DNA of 64,000 nt from Portulaca oleracea (taxonomy: Eukaryota > Streptophyta > Magnoliopsida > Caryophyllales > Portulacaceae), in NCBI GenBank assembly GCA_029582165.1, contig CM055871.1:54652112-54716111 (forward strand), read 5' to 3'. A program made the position numbers and the translations under genes. Below, in pieces: positions 12,743 to 25,313 of the stretch (its first letter is position 1; every line of letters begins with the position of its first letter). The notes beneath the pieces are model-generated. The model had not been told where the DNA came from. It searched no databases and saw only the letters and a list, made by a program, of their open reading frames with translations.

Positions 12743-15700
12743 ATGCATCCTCTGTGCTGCATCACGCTCGAAGGCGCCGCCGGAGACGGAACTCCGGCGA
12801 CGGCGATCGGCGGTGAGTCGCCGGAGGTGATGCTGTCGAGGGTTGGGAGTCTGAAGAGGAGCTCCACTCTCCCCCGATCCAATGCCGCCGGCGGTGGTTG
12901 TGGCGGTGGATCTGACGTCAGCGTCGCCGGACCGCTTTACAAGTGGACTAATTACGGCAAAGGGTGGAGATCGCGGTGGTTTTTGCTCCGGGGAGATGGG
13001 TTGCTGACATATTCCAAGATTCAGTCGCCGTACAGTGTTGGCTCAGTCGTCGGAGATGACGTCAGGGTCATCGGAGATTTGACGTCGGCGAGGCTCAGTC
13101 GGATGGATAGCTGCGGTCGCCGGAGACCGGCGAAAGGAGCTTCTTCCGTCGTGCATCTCAAGGTAATGCACACACACAACCATTTTTTTATTTTTTTGCT
13201 TTCCCCCCCCCCCCCCCCCCCAAGAAATGCAGTATTATTCTGAATAATAAAACGACTTAAATCAGATAGAATTAGTGATTCAATTTTTATACCAAGATCA
13301 AAGAAACGATAGCCAAACAGCCCTTGAAATTGTTAGGCATATAGTATGAGATTTAGAGAGAGATGGGAAATGCACGCAATGTGCTCGATGATATGTCTCA
13401 GAGAGATGGAGTTTGAGAGAGAGAGAGGTGAAATTAAATTGGGGTGTTAGTTTTTCCTGGAAATGTTTCCACTAGAGGTAAAGATTCGATTTTTCGCAAC
13501 TTGGTGTATAAAAACTGCTGGCATTTAACTCGACATTTGTTATAGGGGCACCCCAAAAATGAAAATTTTCATTGTTTTTCTGCAAGTTTCTCCCTTTTTT
13601 CAGTACCTTTTTCCAGTTTCACACACACTACTACTGCCTTTTTCTTCTCAACCCCATTTCTTTCTCCTTGTCTTTTTGCGTCTGTGAATGTTGGTTGCTT
13701 GCTCTCTATTTTTCCTTGTGATTTTTTGCAATGTTTGTTTGGCTTTGGAAACATCTATTTTGGTTCATTTCTTTTTCCTCATTTCATTTCCTTTTAACTC
13801 TAAAAATCACAACTGGGTGTTAATTCATAGTGGGTCACATCAGCAGGTGGCTAGGAATCATGTAGGCTATATGTTGTTGTTCTAGGACTAGGTTTTTGGG
13901 TTGTGGGTCCCTCTTTCTCTTTCTCTCTCTCTCTATCTTTGTTTTTCTTGCCTCAAAAATTTATGTTTTATGTGCTTTGGCATTGGAGTTTTGGACTTTG
14001 TTTGCTGGACATATATAGCTTCTTTTGGTATGTAGTTCTTTTCCCATGCTTCTTATTTATGGGGGGTTTCAAGTTTTGCAAGTAATACCAAAATGGGGAC
14101 CTGTAATTTAATTTGTTTGATAATACTTTCCATCAAAGAATTGAAAAAGATGGTCTCTTTTCCTGCTACTGGTGGATGAAAAGTATGGTCATATAGTAGA
14201 AGAGTGGTTGGGTCCTGGGCTGGAATTGAGTTAAATGCTCCCCCTTATTTTTGATATTTTTGTTGGGGGGTCAATGTCTTTTTGAGCTGGATTTTGATGT
14301 TATCATTGCCTGCTACATGTTAGATATTGACCTGGGTGGTGGATTTTACTTTCCCTATTGCTTTTATGGTCCTGCTAAACTCTTCAGCACTGTGGTTTTT
14401 ATGTGGGTTTTTGCCAGAGTGTAATCAGTGTTTATTTATTTCATATGAACTTTCAGCCTTGTGTTTGGGTGGGAGGAAACGATTCATTGTCGAAGAAAAT
14501 AAACTTTTATCTCAAATTTTCCGTTGTTTAGTAGGAGGGAAAACCATTTCTTGGAAAGTGATGATGTCAACAAATTAAGGAAATTGGAGGTTAAAAATCA
14601 TGTTTAAGCTTGTTTTGTTTTGTTTTGTTTTTTTTACTATAAGGTATTATTTTATAAAATATTGATCCAAATTGTTGAGTTGAATCTTGCTTTCAAATTT
14701 TAACTAAATTGTTTTAGCAATAAAAAAATTTCGAGCTAAAGTGGTGAAATATGTTATCAATGAAAGAATTTTGAGGTCAAAATTCATATTTAAGATTTTT
14801 TATTTAGCCTATCAAATTGTAAAATTTTGATCCCAAGCATCAAAATTGCATTTTGCGCTCAAATTTCAAATGGTTTTAGCGGCGAGAACTGTTGATATAG
14901 GTGACGATAGATATTATCTAATGAAAAGATTTGGAGCTCAAATTTCATCTTTGGGCTCAAAAAAATCGTAGTGTGGCGACCTTAGTAGTTAGTAGTTTGG
15001 TCGTTCCAGTAATTTTAGGTCGAAAATGAATTGGCTTGCTCTATCTCTAAATAAATCTATCACCATTCACCAAGCATACGTTTGTTTCTCTGTAAGAAAC
15101 TGAACTTTGTGTTCCAAATATATAGAAAGATATGATTTGTGAAATCTGAAGAGCTCTCAGAAAATAAGATAATAGTTTTGAAGTGTGCGACGAATTTTGT
15201 GAAATAGATAATCCTCTACGTAGAAAATACGATTATGTAAAATGTATGGTACAATGGAAAACAAGAGCTACCAAAACTGCCTGAAGTATGCTGATTAATG
15301 AAGAACTTAACCCCCAGCAGCTACTGGTTAATTAACAACATTCTTGAAAGCATAGATTTTCTACCATCAAATAGTATTCAAGTGCACAACTCATCAGACA
15401 ATCACACCCCTTGATCAACTCAAGGCTCACTTTTAAAAGCAACCGAAGCTTGCTAGATCATTCGTCTTACTATGTAATTTGCACCCTTAAATCATATAAT
15501 CCAATCCGATTATAGTTGTCCTTGGGAGTTGGGAATTGGTGAATTTTGGTGAACCGATTGTTGAGATTTATTTGTATTATAAACTCTAAGCAGGTGTCGT
15601 CATTTCGAGAGAGCAGATCTGACGATCGGAGGTTTTACATATTTACAGCTACAAAGACCCTTCACCTGAGGACTAACTCCAAGCAGGAAAGGGAGCTCTG

Positions 15701-18700
15701 GTTAGAAGCCTTGGCATCCACAAGAAGTCTCTTCTCTCAGAGACCATTGATGAGCGATAATCCTCGTCTTTCCCCGGGAAGTTTGTCTATATCCACTGAA
15801 AGGCTAAAGAAACGACTGGTGGAAGATGGTGTCGATGACTCGCTTGTGAAGGATTGTGAGCAGATTATGATCTCGGAGTTTGCAGAAGTACAAGGGCAGC
15901 TTAAGGTTTTGTGTGAGGAAAGATCCAATTTGCTCGACACATTAAGACAGTTGGAGGTAATTAAGACAGTTACAAACTTTGTCATGCTTATTATTGATTC
16001 TTCTTATGTGTGGTATTAAAGTTCCATTTTTTGAATGTGAAGGTATGTCTGCATGGCAATATTATAGCAGGGTGAACCCCCCCCTCCTCCCCCCCCCCCC
16101 CACAACAAAAAAAAAACCAAAAAATAAAAAAGACTTTGATTAGATGGTTGTTCAAATGGGATGTCTGAAATGGGAACTGACTTAGACTACATTGCTGAAA
16201 CTGCGACATATATTAGCTTTCCATAAAGTTGGCATGCCAAAATTTGCATGTTTGTGCTTAATAAAACTTCCTACCCTTTCATATGATTATTTCTCTGAAA
16301 CTATTTTGGTTAGTTCTCTGGGAGAACTTGGAGAATTTGTTTTATGCTGGAAGGTTCTTAGTATGTGTGTGTATCAAGTTCTGTTGGGATTGATTCTACT
16401 TGCCCAGAATACAGTCCTTGTTTGTTTTTTCTTATGCAGGTAAAATGAGGAGTCTTTGACCCTTTTGTTTAGAAATTGTCCATCCCCATAAAAGAGTAAA
16501 AAAAAAAAAAAAAAAAAAACAACCAACAAAACACGAGGTAATGCATGAAGAGACTCATTCAGGCAGACCCTAAAAATCCTTTTGTAAAGCGAAAACAAAA
16601 CTATGCATTTCAAATCTGGTTTTTGTTGGGAACACAACCTTTCTACAAGGTTGTCATGTTGTACAAATATGGCATGCTTACACCTAGGGGTGGAAATGAG
16701 CCAAGCCGAGCCCGAGCATATAAGGCTTGAGGCTTGGCTTGTCACGTATTAGGTAAGCTTGAGCTTGGCTTGTGGCTTGCTGAGCTTGAATATGTTCGGC
16801 TCAGGCTTAGCTTGCCAAGGCTTGTGGGCTTGGCTTGGCTTGGACCGTGATCCTTATGACAAATACTAATCATTCACAGTTTAAATACTAAATAATTTGT
16901 AAAATGAAATTAATGTGAATATGATGAAATGACGATGCTTAATGTTTTTTTTGTTGCAATGTATAGTGCTAATAGCGTAATGCAATCTTACGTAATAGTT
17001 TGCCCTCGTTTTAGGTTTTTTTTTTAATGCTTTCAGCTACTTAATTCACCTCTCTTGATTAAATGATTAAATATATATAAGCCAGCCTAAAAAATAACCT
17101 ATTAAAAGTAATTGTGGAATACAAACACGAGCTTATTAGGCTTGCCAAGCCTAACGAGTCGAGCTCCTTGTGGCTTGGCTTGGCTTGTTTAATTCACGAG
17201 CTCGAGCTCGAGCCAAGCCGAGCCGATCTCAAGCCGAGCTATACAAGCTTTCCGCCGAGCCAGCTTGCTGAGGCTCATGAGCCGGCTTGGCTTATTTCCA
17301 CCCTTACTTACACCCTAATGCATTCTGGACTTCAGGAAAACATGCAGCTGCATGTTATGTTTTTTATTTGATATATGCTACTCTGTAAAGTCACCAAAAC
17401 ATGTGTCTATTTGGTTATTCTTACAGTTAAAATGTATGCTAACCTTGAAATCACATGAATTATGCATGTATTGCTTGTTTTATTGCCCCCTCTCTCATTT
17501 GTGCATTTTTCTGGTATATACTTTGAGTTGCTTGTACTTCTCCTGTTTATGTCTTTCTACGTTTTCTGATAGTAATGTGTTCACAGGCTGCAAATATTGA
17601 AGCTGAAGCTCCACTGATAAATGATAATGATTTTCGACCTGCGAAGCATGGATATTCTGGTCTAGAACAAGCAAAATATTTTGGTACTAATATTACGGTG
17701 CTCTTTCTGTCTACACTCCTCTTTCTGTTTTTCTCTCTCTTTTGAAGAATTTATTACGAATGTGGCGGTAACACAAGATTTGTGTACATTTTTTCTCAGT
17801 TTGTGTTTATAGTCCATGCCATCAGTTTATATCTCGAGTCAATAACGCATGTGTTTCTAAATTTGAAGAGCAAAATACTGTGATACAAACATCTATACCC
17901 AAATATGCTGGTTACACTCTGGCTTGATGCATCAAGAACAATTTGAAGAACACTATCTGTTTTATAGGAATAAAATTTGGCAAACAATTCACTTGATCTA
18001 TTGATCATGCGTCAATGGGATACAATAAACAACAACAAACTCCCTGGGGAAACACGATTGAGTGCGGTCTGAGGGATCCAGATGTAGGCAGCCTTACCCG
18101 AGGAGATCGATTCGGGTGGATCCAAGGAAAAAGCCTTTTCAAAAACCATTTGGGAACCAAGGACAGTAAAAGAAACCCAGTTGGAAAACCTTTTTTAAAA
18201 GGCAACAGAAAGATCAAGAAACTAGAAAGACCAAGAAACTAAAAAGCTTGTGAAAGTTAGAAACAACATACCAGAGTGTTCCATGTAATTGAGGGGCTAA
18301 AATGGTACCTACAAAACAAAAACAAATAGAAGCAACAAGAAAATATACCAGCTTAAAGCACAGTACCCTTGCTTACCTTGCAACCTTGATACTAGCCCAC
18401 AATACCCTCCTATCTAGTGTCATGTCATCCAATAAACCTAAGTGTCTTAGGTCTTCTCTTATCACCTCTCTCATGGACTGTTTAGGTCTCCCACGCCCCT
18501 GACTACTGAGGGGTATCCCAATCCCTTCACAACTCCAACTGGGGCATCCTCGCTTCTTAAGGATATGCCCAAACCATCTCAGTCTAGTCTCTCTCAACTT
18601 TTCCACAACGAGTGCTACCCCTAGTTTAGCTTGACAGACAACATTCTCAATCCTATCCAACCTGGTACAACCATAAATCCACTAAACCGTCAATTGGATA

Positions 18701-18941
18701 TGCTCTAGAAATGTTCCACTAATTCTAAAGATAGGGAAATTATTGTATCTTAATGCCATTGATATTAAATTGGTTCTTAACCAGTGACATATGTTGCATT
18801 TGGATTTACAGAGTGTAGCACAACGGAATCATCTGATGACACTGAGAAGCAAGACATAGAGGAAGCATCAGATGAAGAGGAATCCAGCTTCTACGATACA
18901 AAGGAATGTTTCGGGGACTGCGAGGACTTGAAAGGCAAAGT

Positions 18942-18972
<31 letters not shown>

Positions 18973-21820
18973 AGGAAAGACTCGTGTTTACAAATAGAAA
19001 GACGAAAACGGCTTCCAGATCCAGTCGAGAAGGAGAAGGCTGTTAGTCTCTGGTCTATGATCAAGGATAATGTTGGAAAAGATCTGACAAGAGTGTGTCT
19101 CCCGGTGTACTTCAATGAGCCCATTTCATCCCTTCAGAAATGTTGTGAAGACTTGGAGTATTCTTACCTTCTGGACCGAGCCTATGAGTATGGTAAAGCG
19201 GTGAGTTCATGAGTCTGAAATCTGCTTTTTTTGCATTTTTGGACCGTCTTTCACTCTGCTGTTCTGCCAGTCATGAAACAATATCCTGATGTGATGGGTA
19301 TGTTTTTCGGGGATTTTTTAATAAATTTTTTGCTTAAGAAACTGAGAGTTGTGTAAGTGAACCTTAGTCTACCCTCAAACTAGGCTGTGAATTATGTGTA
19401 GAGCACCTAAGCAAATTGATTTCCTTGTCAAGAATGTTTTACGATTCTCACAGAAATTCCTCTTTAAGACTGTCAGTTATGTGCATTCTGTGTGCCTGTA
19501 ATTCAGTCTTGGAGAAATACTTACTCGAGGAAGTATTTTAGTGCATCTTTCTTTCTTTTTAATTAATGATTCAGGTAACTATCTTCTGTTCTGTAATTCT
19601 AATTCCCTTGACTGCTATTTTCGCCATTGAAGTAGTGACAATTGATAGGTTTGGTCTATGATCTTTCAGGGAGACAGCCTCATGAGAATTGTGAATGTTG
19701 CGGCCTTTGCTGTTTCTGCTTATGCATCCTGTGAGGGCCGCCTTTGTAAGCCTTTCAACCCTTTGCTAGGTGAAACTTATGAAGCTGACTTTCCCGAGAA
19801 AGGGTTTCGATTTTTCTCTGAAAAGGTCAGTATCCAAACACAGGCAAAACAACTCTGAACCCTAACATGTCGCTCTGGATTTATCTTCTTTTTAAAGTTA
19901 AATACCGTGTTGTTAAGTTGTAAGGCTTTCGTAAATGAATGTTTGTTCTAAATTGTTGTATAATTTGCAAAAATCTCAGGTTAGTCACCATCCTACTCTC
20001 ATTGCCTGCCACAGTGAAGGTAGAGGGTGGAAGTTCTGGGCTGAAAGCAACCTCAAAACCAAATTCTGGGGTCAGACAATTCAACTCGATCCTGTTGGAC
20101 TTTTGAATCTTGAGTTCGACGATGGAGAGAGGTTCCAATGGAGCAAGGTGAGCTGGGTTTTTTTTTTTCCAATTTTTTTATAAATTTTATTTCGACGGAG
20201 TGCTGAGAAATGGCAGCGTATTTCAGGTGACAACGAGCATCTGCAACCTTATCATTGGCAAAATATACTGTGATCATCACGGGACAATGCACATAAGCGG
20301 CAACCGTCAATATTCATGCAGCCTCAAATTCAAACCGCAATCATTTCTCGATAGAAACCCTCGCCAGGTGAAAATCTGAAGTCTAGTACATTTTGTATTG
20401 TCTTCCTTTCTTCTCTGGGAGCCACAAAGAAAAGGAAAAGAAAACATCTTTTGTGATCGAAACTATTGTTGTTCAGGTTCATGGATTTGTGGAAGATGTC
20501 TTAGGGAACAAAGCGGCAACAATATTTGGGAAGTGGGACGACAGCATGCACTTTGTGAAAGGAGACGGAACAAATAAGAACGACGCTTCGTTACTTTGGA
20601 AGAGGGTTAAACCCCCTCCTAATCTCACTCGTTACAACTTAACATCGTTCGCAATAACTCTAAATGAGTTGACACCGGGACTTAAGGTGAATATAATTAA
20701 TGGGACGCACATACATACATATCTATGTTAATTCCTAATGATTCATTCTCATTAATATTATCCTCTTGTGATTAGTCTTGTATATATAGCTGTCTGATTC
20801 TGGTCTTGTGTTTGATTCAATTACTGGTTAAGGAGAAGCTTCCACCAACAGATTCCAGACTTAGACCGGACCAGCGGCATTTGGAAAACGGGGAGTACGA
20901 TCGAGCAAATTCTGAGAAACTACGGCTGGAGAAGAGACAACGAATGGTAATAAGCATGATAATATCCCACCTTACGAGTAGATTACCGACTGTTTTGCAA
21001 GGTTGATGCCAATTGTTTTTTTGGGTGGAAGATGGAACATTTGTATGCATGTTCCCAATGAAAAGCCATTTTTAGAATTCTTAGGTCGAATGGCTTCTTA
21101 GGATTGGCAACTAGGGTAAAACTAGCATTGCGGAAATACTTACGTGCTAGAAGTTTATATTCTTCTAACCTGTCAATCTCATAGTGACATGCAAGATTAG
21201 TTCATTGATTGTTACTACTCATAATTATCTATTGGCTACAAAATGCGTCTTAACAAAAATATTCGGCTTTGAGTTGCAAATGCATAAACTTTAGTAATTT
21301 CAATATCAAAAGCAAGCTGGGTTCCAGGTTCTAGATACCCTGAACCTCTCTCATAGGTTCCAGATTCCAATGTCTCGGTAGTAATTTAAGAATCTTGCCC
21401 TTACCTGTTAGGATCGGTTCTTGATATTCAGGAACCTTACTCTTATCCATTGAAAACCCATTGAGATAAGGTTCCTATTTCCGGATACCTGAAACCTAGC
21501 TAGACTTGTCTGATAGGTTCCTGGTTCCGGGATTTTATGAACTTTACTGTTATCTATTTGACCGGTTCAAGGTCGGGAATTTACTGGATTTGGATTTGGA
21601 ATTTATGCACACCATAATGTTGTTTTGTTTGCTCCTGCAGTCGAGAAAAATGCAAGAAGATGGATGGAAACCCAGATGGTTTGAGAGAGAAGGGGAAGAT
21701 GGACCGTTCCGTTACAAAGGCGGTTATTGGGAGACTAGAAAGCGCGGAATTTGGGACGGATGCCCTAACATATATGGAGAATATAGCGAAGATGCACTCA
21801 ACATAGTCGAAGAATCATGA
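12743..21820 (+). CDS. ORP2A: Oxysterol-binding protein-related protein, ORP2A type (10 exons, 745 aa)
   Basis: Exons read from GT-AG sites and phase: 12743-13162, 15594-15956, 17587-17683, 18812-19200, 19670-19825, 19980-20147, 20227-20367, 20477-20686, 20833-20946, 21641-21820 (TGA). They join in frame without a break. PH domain about residues 62-187 ([11 protein letters not shown], split by intron 1). A helical, probably coiled-coil stretch lies at about 225-261. An acidic tract with FFAT-like SFYDTKE lies at 319-325, a 10-Asp run at 338-347, and the lipid-binding ORD at about 372-720. The ORD has the fingerprint EKVSHHP at 474-480 and [10 protein letters not shown] near 449-458. Known of the family: ORPs bind sterol or PI4P, and FFAT motifs dock on ER VAP27 proteins. 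Inference: lipid transfer or tethering at ER contact sites. Start: M(H)PLCC at 12743 is family-typical; an in-frame ATG at 12728 would add 5 residues. The exon 9 acceptor (TTAAG) is weak, and using the AG three bases downstream would drop one Glu. Confidence 0.93.
13203..13222 (+). repeat. Poly-C run (20) in ORP2A intron 1
   Basis: An uninterrupted run of 20 C lies 40 bases after the exon 1 donor. A similar C-rich tract lies in intron 2 at 16077-16101. Such runs are unstable in replication and sequencing. Confidence 0.85.
16685..17306. mobile_element. hAT-type MITE in intron 2 of ORP2A
   Basis: Terminal inverted repeats start TAGGGGTGGAAATGAGCC and, read from the other end, TAAGGGTGGAAATAAGCC. 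Both continue into AAGCCG. The element is flanked by a perfect 8-bp duplication CTTACACC at 16677-16684 and 17307-17314, the length expected of hAT transposition. The interior (622 bp in all) is rich in GCTTGGCTTG and GAGCTCGAG words and encodes no transposase, so it is non-autonomous. It lies wholly inside the intron and does not touch splice sites. Confidence 0.85.
18020..18665 (-). mobile_element. Truncated LINE (RT C-terminus and 3' end) antisense in ORP2A intron 3
   Basis: On the minus strand 18660-18373 encodes a reverse-transcriptase C-terminal tail with the plant LINE hallmark [12 protein letters not shown], then [17 protein letters not shown] and a tryptophan-containing end. Downstream on the same strand is a non-coding 3' region ending in a (TTG)n-like tail (seen as aacaacaac at about 18029-18040). 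The rest of the element is missing, as usual for 5'-truncated LINEs. It lies opposite to the host gene and is not part of its coding sequence. A related 3' tail occurs at 33507. Confidence 0.75.
18943..18972 (+). repeat. In-frame (GAT)10 microsatellite coding poly-Asp in ORP2A exon 4
   Basis: Ten GAT codons in a row encode Asp 338-347, between the FFAT-like motif and the ORD. Pure codon repetition suggests a length-variable microsatellite under in-frame constraint. Confidence 0.9.
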
Positions 21821-21877
21821 TTGTTAAATCGATCAGGTCGTGCAAAGCTTAATTTTTTCAGAATAAGTTCAGTTTGA

Positions 21878-21883
21878 AATAAA
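21878..21883 (+). terminator. Polyadenylation signal AATAAA after ORP2A
   Basis: An AATAAA hexamer lies 58 bases after the ORP2A stop codon, in an AT-rich stretch suitable for a plant 3' UTR. Plant poly(A) signals are loose, so cleavage may also use later sites. Confidence 0.4.
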
Positions 21884-22019
21884 ATTCATCGTCCGATGGG
21901 ATCAATCGAAGAGAAGTTTGTAGGGAGGATTAAGACATTTGACTCGATTTTTTCTAGCGTGATCAGCTAAAGAATCACTGGCCGGGTCAAGGTAATTCAG
22001 GCATGTGAAAAATGGCAGA

Positions 22020-23286
22020 AATTCACCGGAAAGCATGTTGTATCCCCAGTGTAATCTGTTAGAGTATTGCTTGTATGTTTGATAGCTAGCAATTTAGCAT
22101 AAATGTGCCAAGGAGGTGAGAGAAAAAGGAAGAAGATGTATTGCAATTTGCAAGCATTTTGCAGCAGTAAATATGTATGATTGTAGTTCATCAGTTTCTA
22201 TTCCTATTCTCCATTCAAATTTGTATATTTTTCTCACATTTGTGTAATGAAGATGAAGAAAAAAGTTGCATTGTATTGTGATAGGAGAGGTTTGCACTGA
22301 AACATGGCTTATTTTGTTTTCTCAATATAACACACACTTTGTGTGCCACAGATTTGAATCCATCACTTCTAAAGTTAGCTAAGGTAATTTTGGATAATTG
22401 GAAAATATATCGCTTTGACAAGGTGCATTCTAAAACTCGCTAATGTTGGGCTTGGTTGATAATATGTTGTTACTTATTAAGTTAGCTGTTAGTTGTTTGG
22501 ATCAGATGTTTGAATGTATTTTTTATATTGTTAGGTTGGATCATTCATAGGCTATCTCCTAGAAGGTTAAGATTCAGTATTGTTGGCAAATGAGAATATG
22601 AGCACAACACCTAAGTAGGTCCAAAGTGAGCCACTAAGCTAGTAATTCATGTAAAATTATAGTTACTTTTATGTTCGAGGTTATGGGATAAATTTCCATA
22701 AATTGCTAGCCTAATTATGTGTACATGTGCAAGACTTGAACCAAGTCTTTAGGTTTGAGTTTAGGTTTTTGCATCTCCCTTGAGTCGCTAATTTCAATTA
22801 GTAAACCTCTGAGACATGGGTTTCAGTTTAAATGAATGACATCATTGCTCGTAAAGTTATGAAAATTTTGAAGATCCTAAGGACAGATAACAAAGAGAAA
22901 ACTATGAAGGATCCTAAGATGTTGCAAGAAGGAAGATTGACTTGTTTGCAGAACCAAGCTTGAGTATATTGCTTTCTATTGTGTTTTGGTCAACTTTGAT
23001 AGTTGGGTGATGCTTTTTTGTCCTGTTTCGACGATATTTTCCTTCTGGAAGTTTTCATGTTGTTTACTTTGTTGCTTCAATGGCTTTGATGTTCGGGCTG
23101 TTTTAGCTATATCTTTTTGTTGTGCATGTCATCTTGTTATCTTATAGTTTTTTCCTTGTTTGGTGTGTACGCTTAGCCTTTTTTGGATAGTTTGGCTCTA
23201 ATTATCGAAAACATAAGTACTATAAATATAAATAGTTCTCCTAGTAAAATCATGACCACAAAAATTCAAATCCTAGTGAAGAAGGT
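22020..23286. other. Intergenic DNA after ORP2A, nothing recognised
   Basis: AT-rich, without conserved coding frames. Includes the probable ORP2A 3' flank. Confidence 0.5.
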
Positions 23287-24085
23287 TGTTAGAGTATAAA
23301 AACCATTTCTGAAGCTTCAACCATCAGCTTAAGCTTTTGGTTGAGATGGTTTCACATGGTATCAGAGTTAGACTATTAAAAAGGGCCTTTGCAGCATCCA
23401 CGCTTCAAGCCCAAATGGCATTCGCATGAGGGGGCGTGTTAGAGTATAAAAACCATTCCTGGGGCTTCAATCTTCAGCTTAAACTTTTGGTTGAGATGTG
23501 TTAGGAAAGTGTCCTAAAATCATCACATCTCTTGATCCCACAATTATTTGTTTCTTAATTGTATTAGAGTATTATTTAGATTTCCTTATTATGTTGGGTT
23601 TTCTAATTGTATTAAATTCTAAATCTAATTGGAGCGGGAGTCAAGTTAGGTTATAGGGAGTTTTCCCTATAAATAAGGTACATGTTTATCCACCAAAAAC
23701 ACATCAGTAAACACAGAGAGCTAAAGAGAGAGAAAATATTGAGAGAGAAAGGGGTCTCACCAATATTTTCCCCAGTGTATCTTGAGAGATTGTGAGTTGA
23801 GTGTTGAGAGATTGTTATTGTAATTTCCTTTGTGGATTGCATCACACTCTGTGATAGTGATCAGGTTGTACTCCTCCTTTCTCATAGTGGATTATTTTCT
23901 GGCTGTCGCCGTCCGTGGGTTTTTCTCCGAGTTCTTCGGTTTCCCACGTAATTCTGGTGTTTGATTTTATCGCTTATTTTTCGTTCCTAAATTTTATCGT
24001 AATATCCGTCATCTCGTTTTCGATTCTATTATTCGCTTCCGCTGTTACCTTACTACTTACTTTTCTCTGACAAGATGGTTCCACA
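23287..24085 (+). mobile_element. TRIM retrotransposon, interrupted by a solo LTR
   Basis: 5' LTR 23287-23356 (TGTTAGAGTATAAAAACC ... GGTTTCACA), then a primer-binding site TGGTATCAGAG at 23357, about 70 bp of non-coding interior, a purine tract GAGGGGGCG at 23428-23436, and a 3' LTR starting TGTTAGAG at 23437. The 3' LTR is split at 23498 by another LTR and resumes at 24078 (GTTCCACA). The 5-bp target duplication AAGGT flanks the whole (23282-23286 and 24086-24090). Miniature size and lack of coding fit TRIM elements. Confidence 0.85.
23499..24072 (+). mobile_element. Solo copia-type LTR inside the TRIM
   Basis: A 574-bp TGTTAGGAAAG...CTCTGACA terminal repeat flanked by the 5-bp duplication AGATG (23494-23498 and 24073-24077). 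Contains a TATA-like CCTATAAATAAGG near 23667 and the U5 words TTCGGTTTCCCACG. No internal region remains, so it arose by LTR-LTR recombination. Related LTRs are at 3988 and (antisense) 25195. Confidence 0.85.
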
Positions 24086-25194
24086 AAGGTGATCTTCTCA
24101 CTCCATACCATCTGATGTTTGAGCAACAAGCTCTTCTACGTTCAAACCCTCATACGAACTTCTCATATGAGAACCTACAAAACTAAACAAAAAAGAAAAA
24201 AGAAGTGTAAACATTTGATTGGGTTAAACATGTATGCATGCTAGGCGAATTAGTGGGATCAGAAATTACTAAACAAAAAATTGACTTGCAATTTAACGAA
24301 CATAATCATGATTACTGCATTTAGAGGCAGTAATAATAGTGACTTCTCATTGGCATTATGATACGTCTTTTTCAATTTTCAGGAGGGATTACAACCAAAC
24401 ATTTAGGAGTTTCCTTTTTTCCATTGGGAAATGATTAAATATTTAAATTTGTGACAATAATAACAAATGGAAAAAAAGCCTATCTTTTAGGGGAATTCCT
24501 TGGTGGCTTTTATTTTCCTCTTCCTTTCAACTTTAAAGCCTTATTGAGTACTCCTTTGATGGAATTTCAATATGAATGGACCAAATCTATTGTTGTTTAA
24601 AAGAATCGTAATGAAATCTTCGTGCTAGCGACCTACTACTGCGTAATCATGTATTTTCTCAATTTTAACAAATAGTAAGTGATGATTTGTAAGAAAATGA
24701 TTAAATTCAGGAAATGCCTTTTGAAGTTTAGATATCGCAGTACTATTTTAATGGATAGAACTATGTTTGAAAAAGACGGCAAATGTTTTTACATCTAAAG
24801 CCAGGCAAACATTGCGGTTTAGATAGCGGATTGTGGTTTAGGTAGCTGGTGACAATTTATGTTGCGAATAACAGCTTATGTAGTGGTTAACAAATAATTG
24901 TTTAAATAAAGGTTGTGTTCGGTGAATTTGTCAGTTGAGTTGATTGATTAAAGTGAACTCATATAGAAAAGGATATGGATAATTTCCAAAACATAAAATT
25001 TTTAAAGGACATCTTTTGACCAAAAAATATAAAATGTTATTCCAAACGCTAAATATTAACTTTATTAATGTTTCAGAACCTAATCCTAATCTAAACCTAT
25101 TACATTTAATTAGACGGGTTTGTCGTATCAACCCATTTAGTTAAATGGTTTGAAAATCTCTACCTAAACCCGTTTGTTAAGCTCTGATACCACT
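24086..25194. other. Intergenic DNA with a minus-strand PBS at its right end
   Basis: Mostly unrecognised AT-rich sequence. At 25181-25192 the minus strand reads TGGTATCAGAGC, the initiator-tRNA-Met primer-binding site of copia elements, directly beside the LTR that starts at 25195. The expected internal region to its left is not recognisable. Confidence 0.6.
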
Positions 25195-25313
25195 TGTTAG
25201 GAAAATAAGTGCAAGGTTATAGCGGAAGCAAAATAAATGAGATGATGGAAATTACGACAAAATTCAGGAACGGAAAAATAAGTGATAAAACGAACACAAG
25301 GTATACATGGGAA

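Noticed and set aside
17684..17697. Alternative exon 3 donor after ATTACG at 17697
   Set aside because: Would put exon 4 out of frame; the donor at 17684 restores phase with the acceptor at 18811.
18302..18502. Plus-strand frame in ORP2A intron 3
   Set aside because: Antisense shadow of the LINE reverse-transcriptase fragment.
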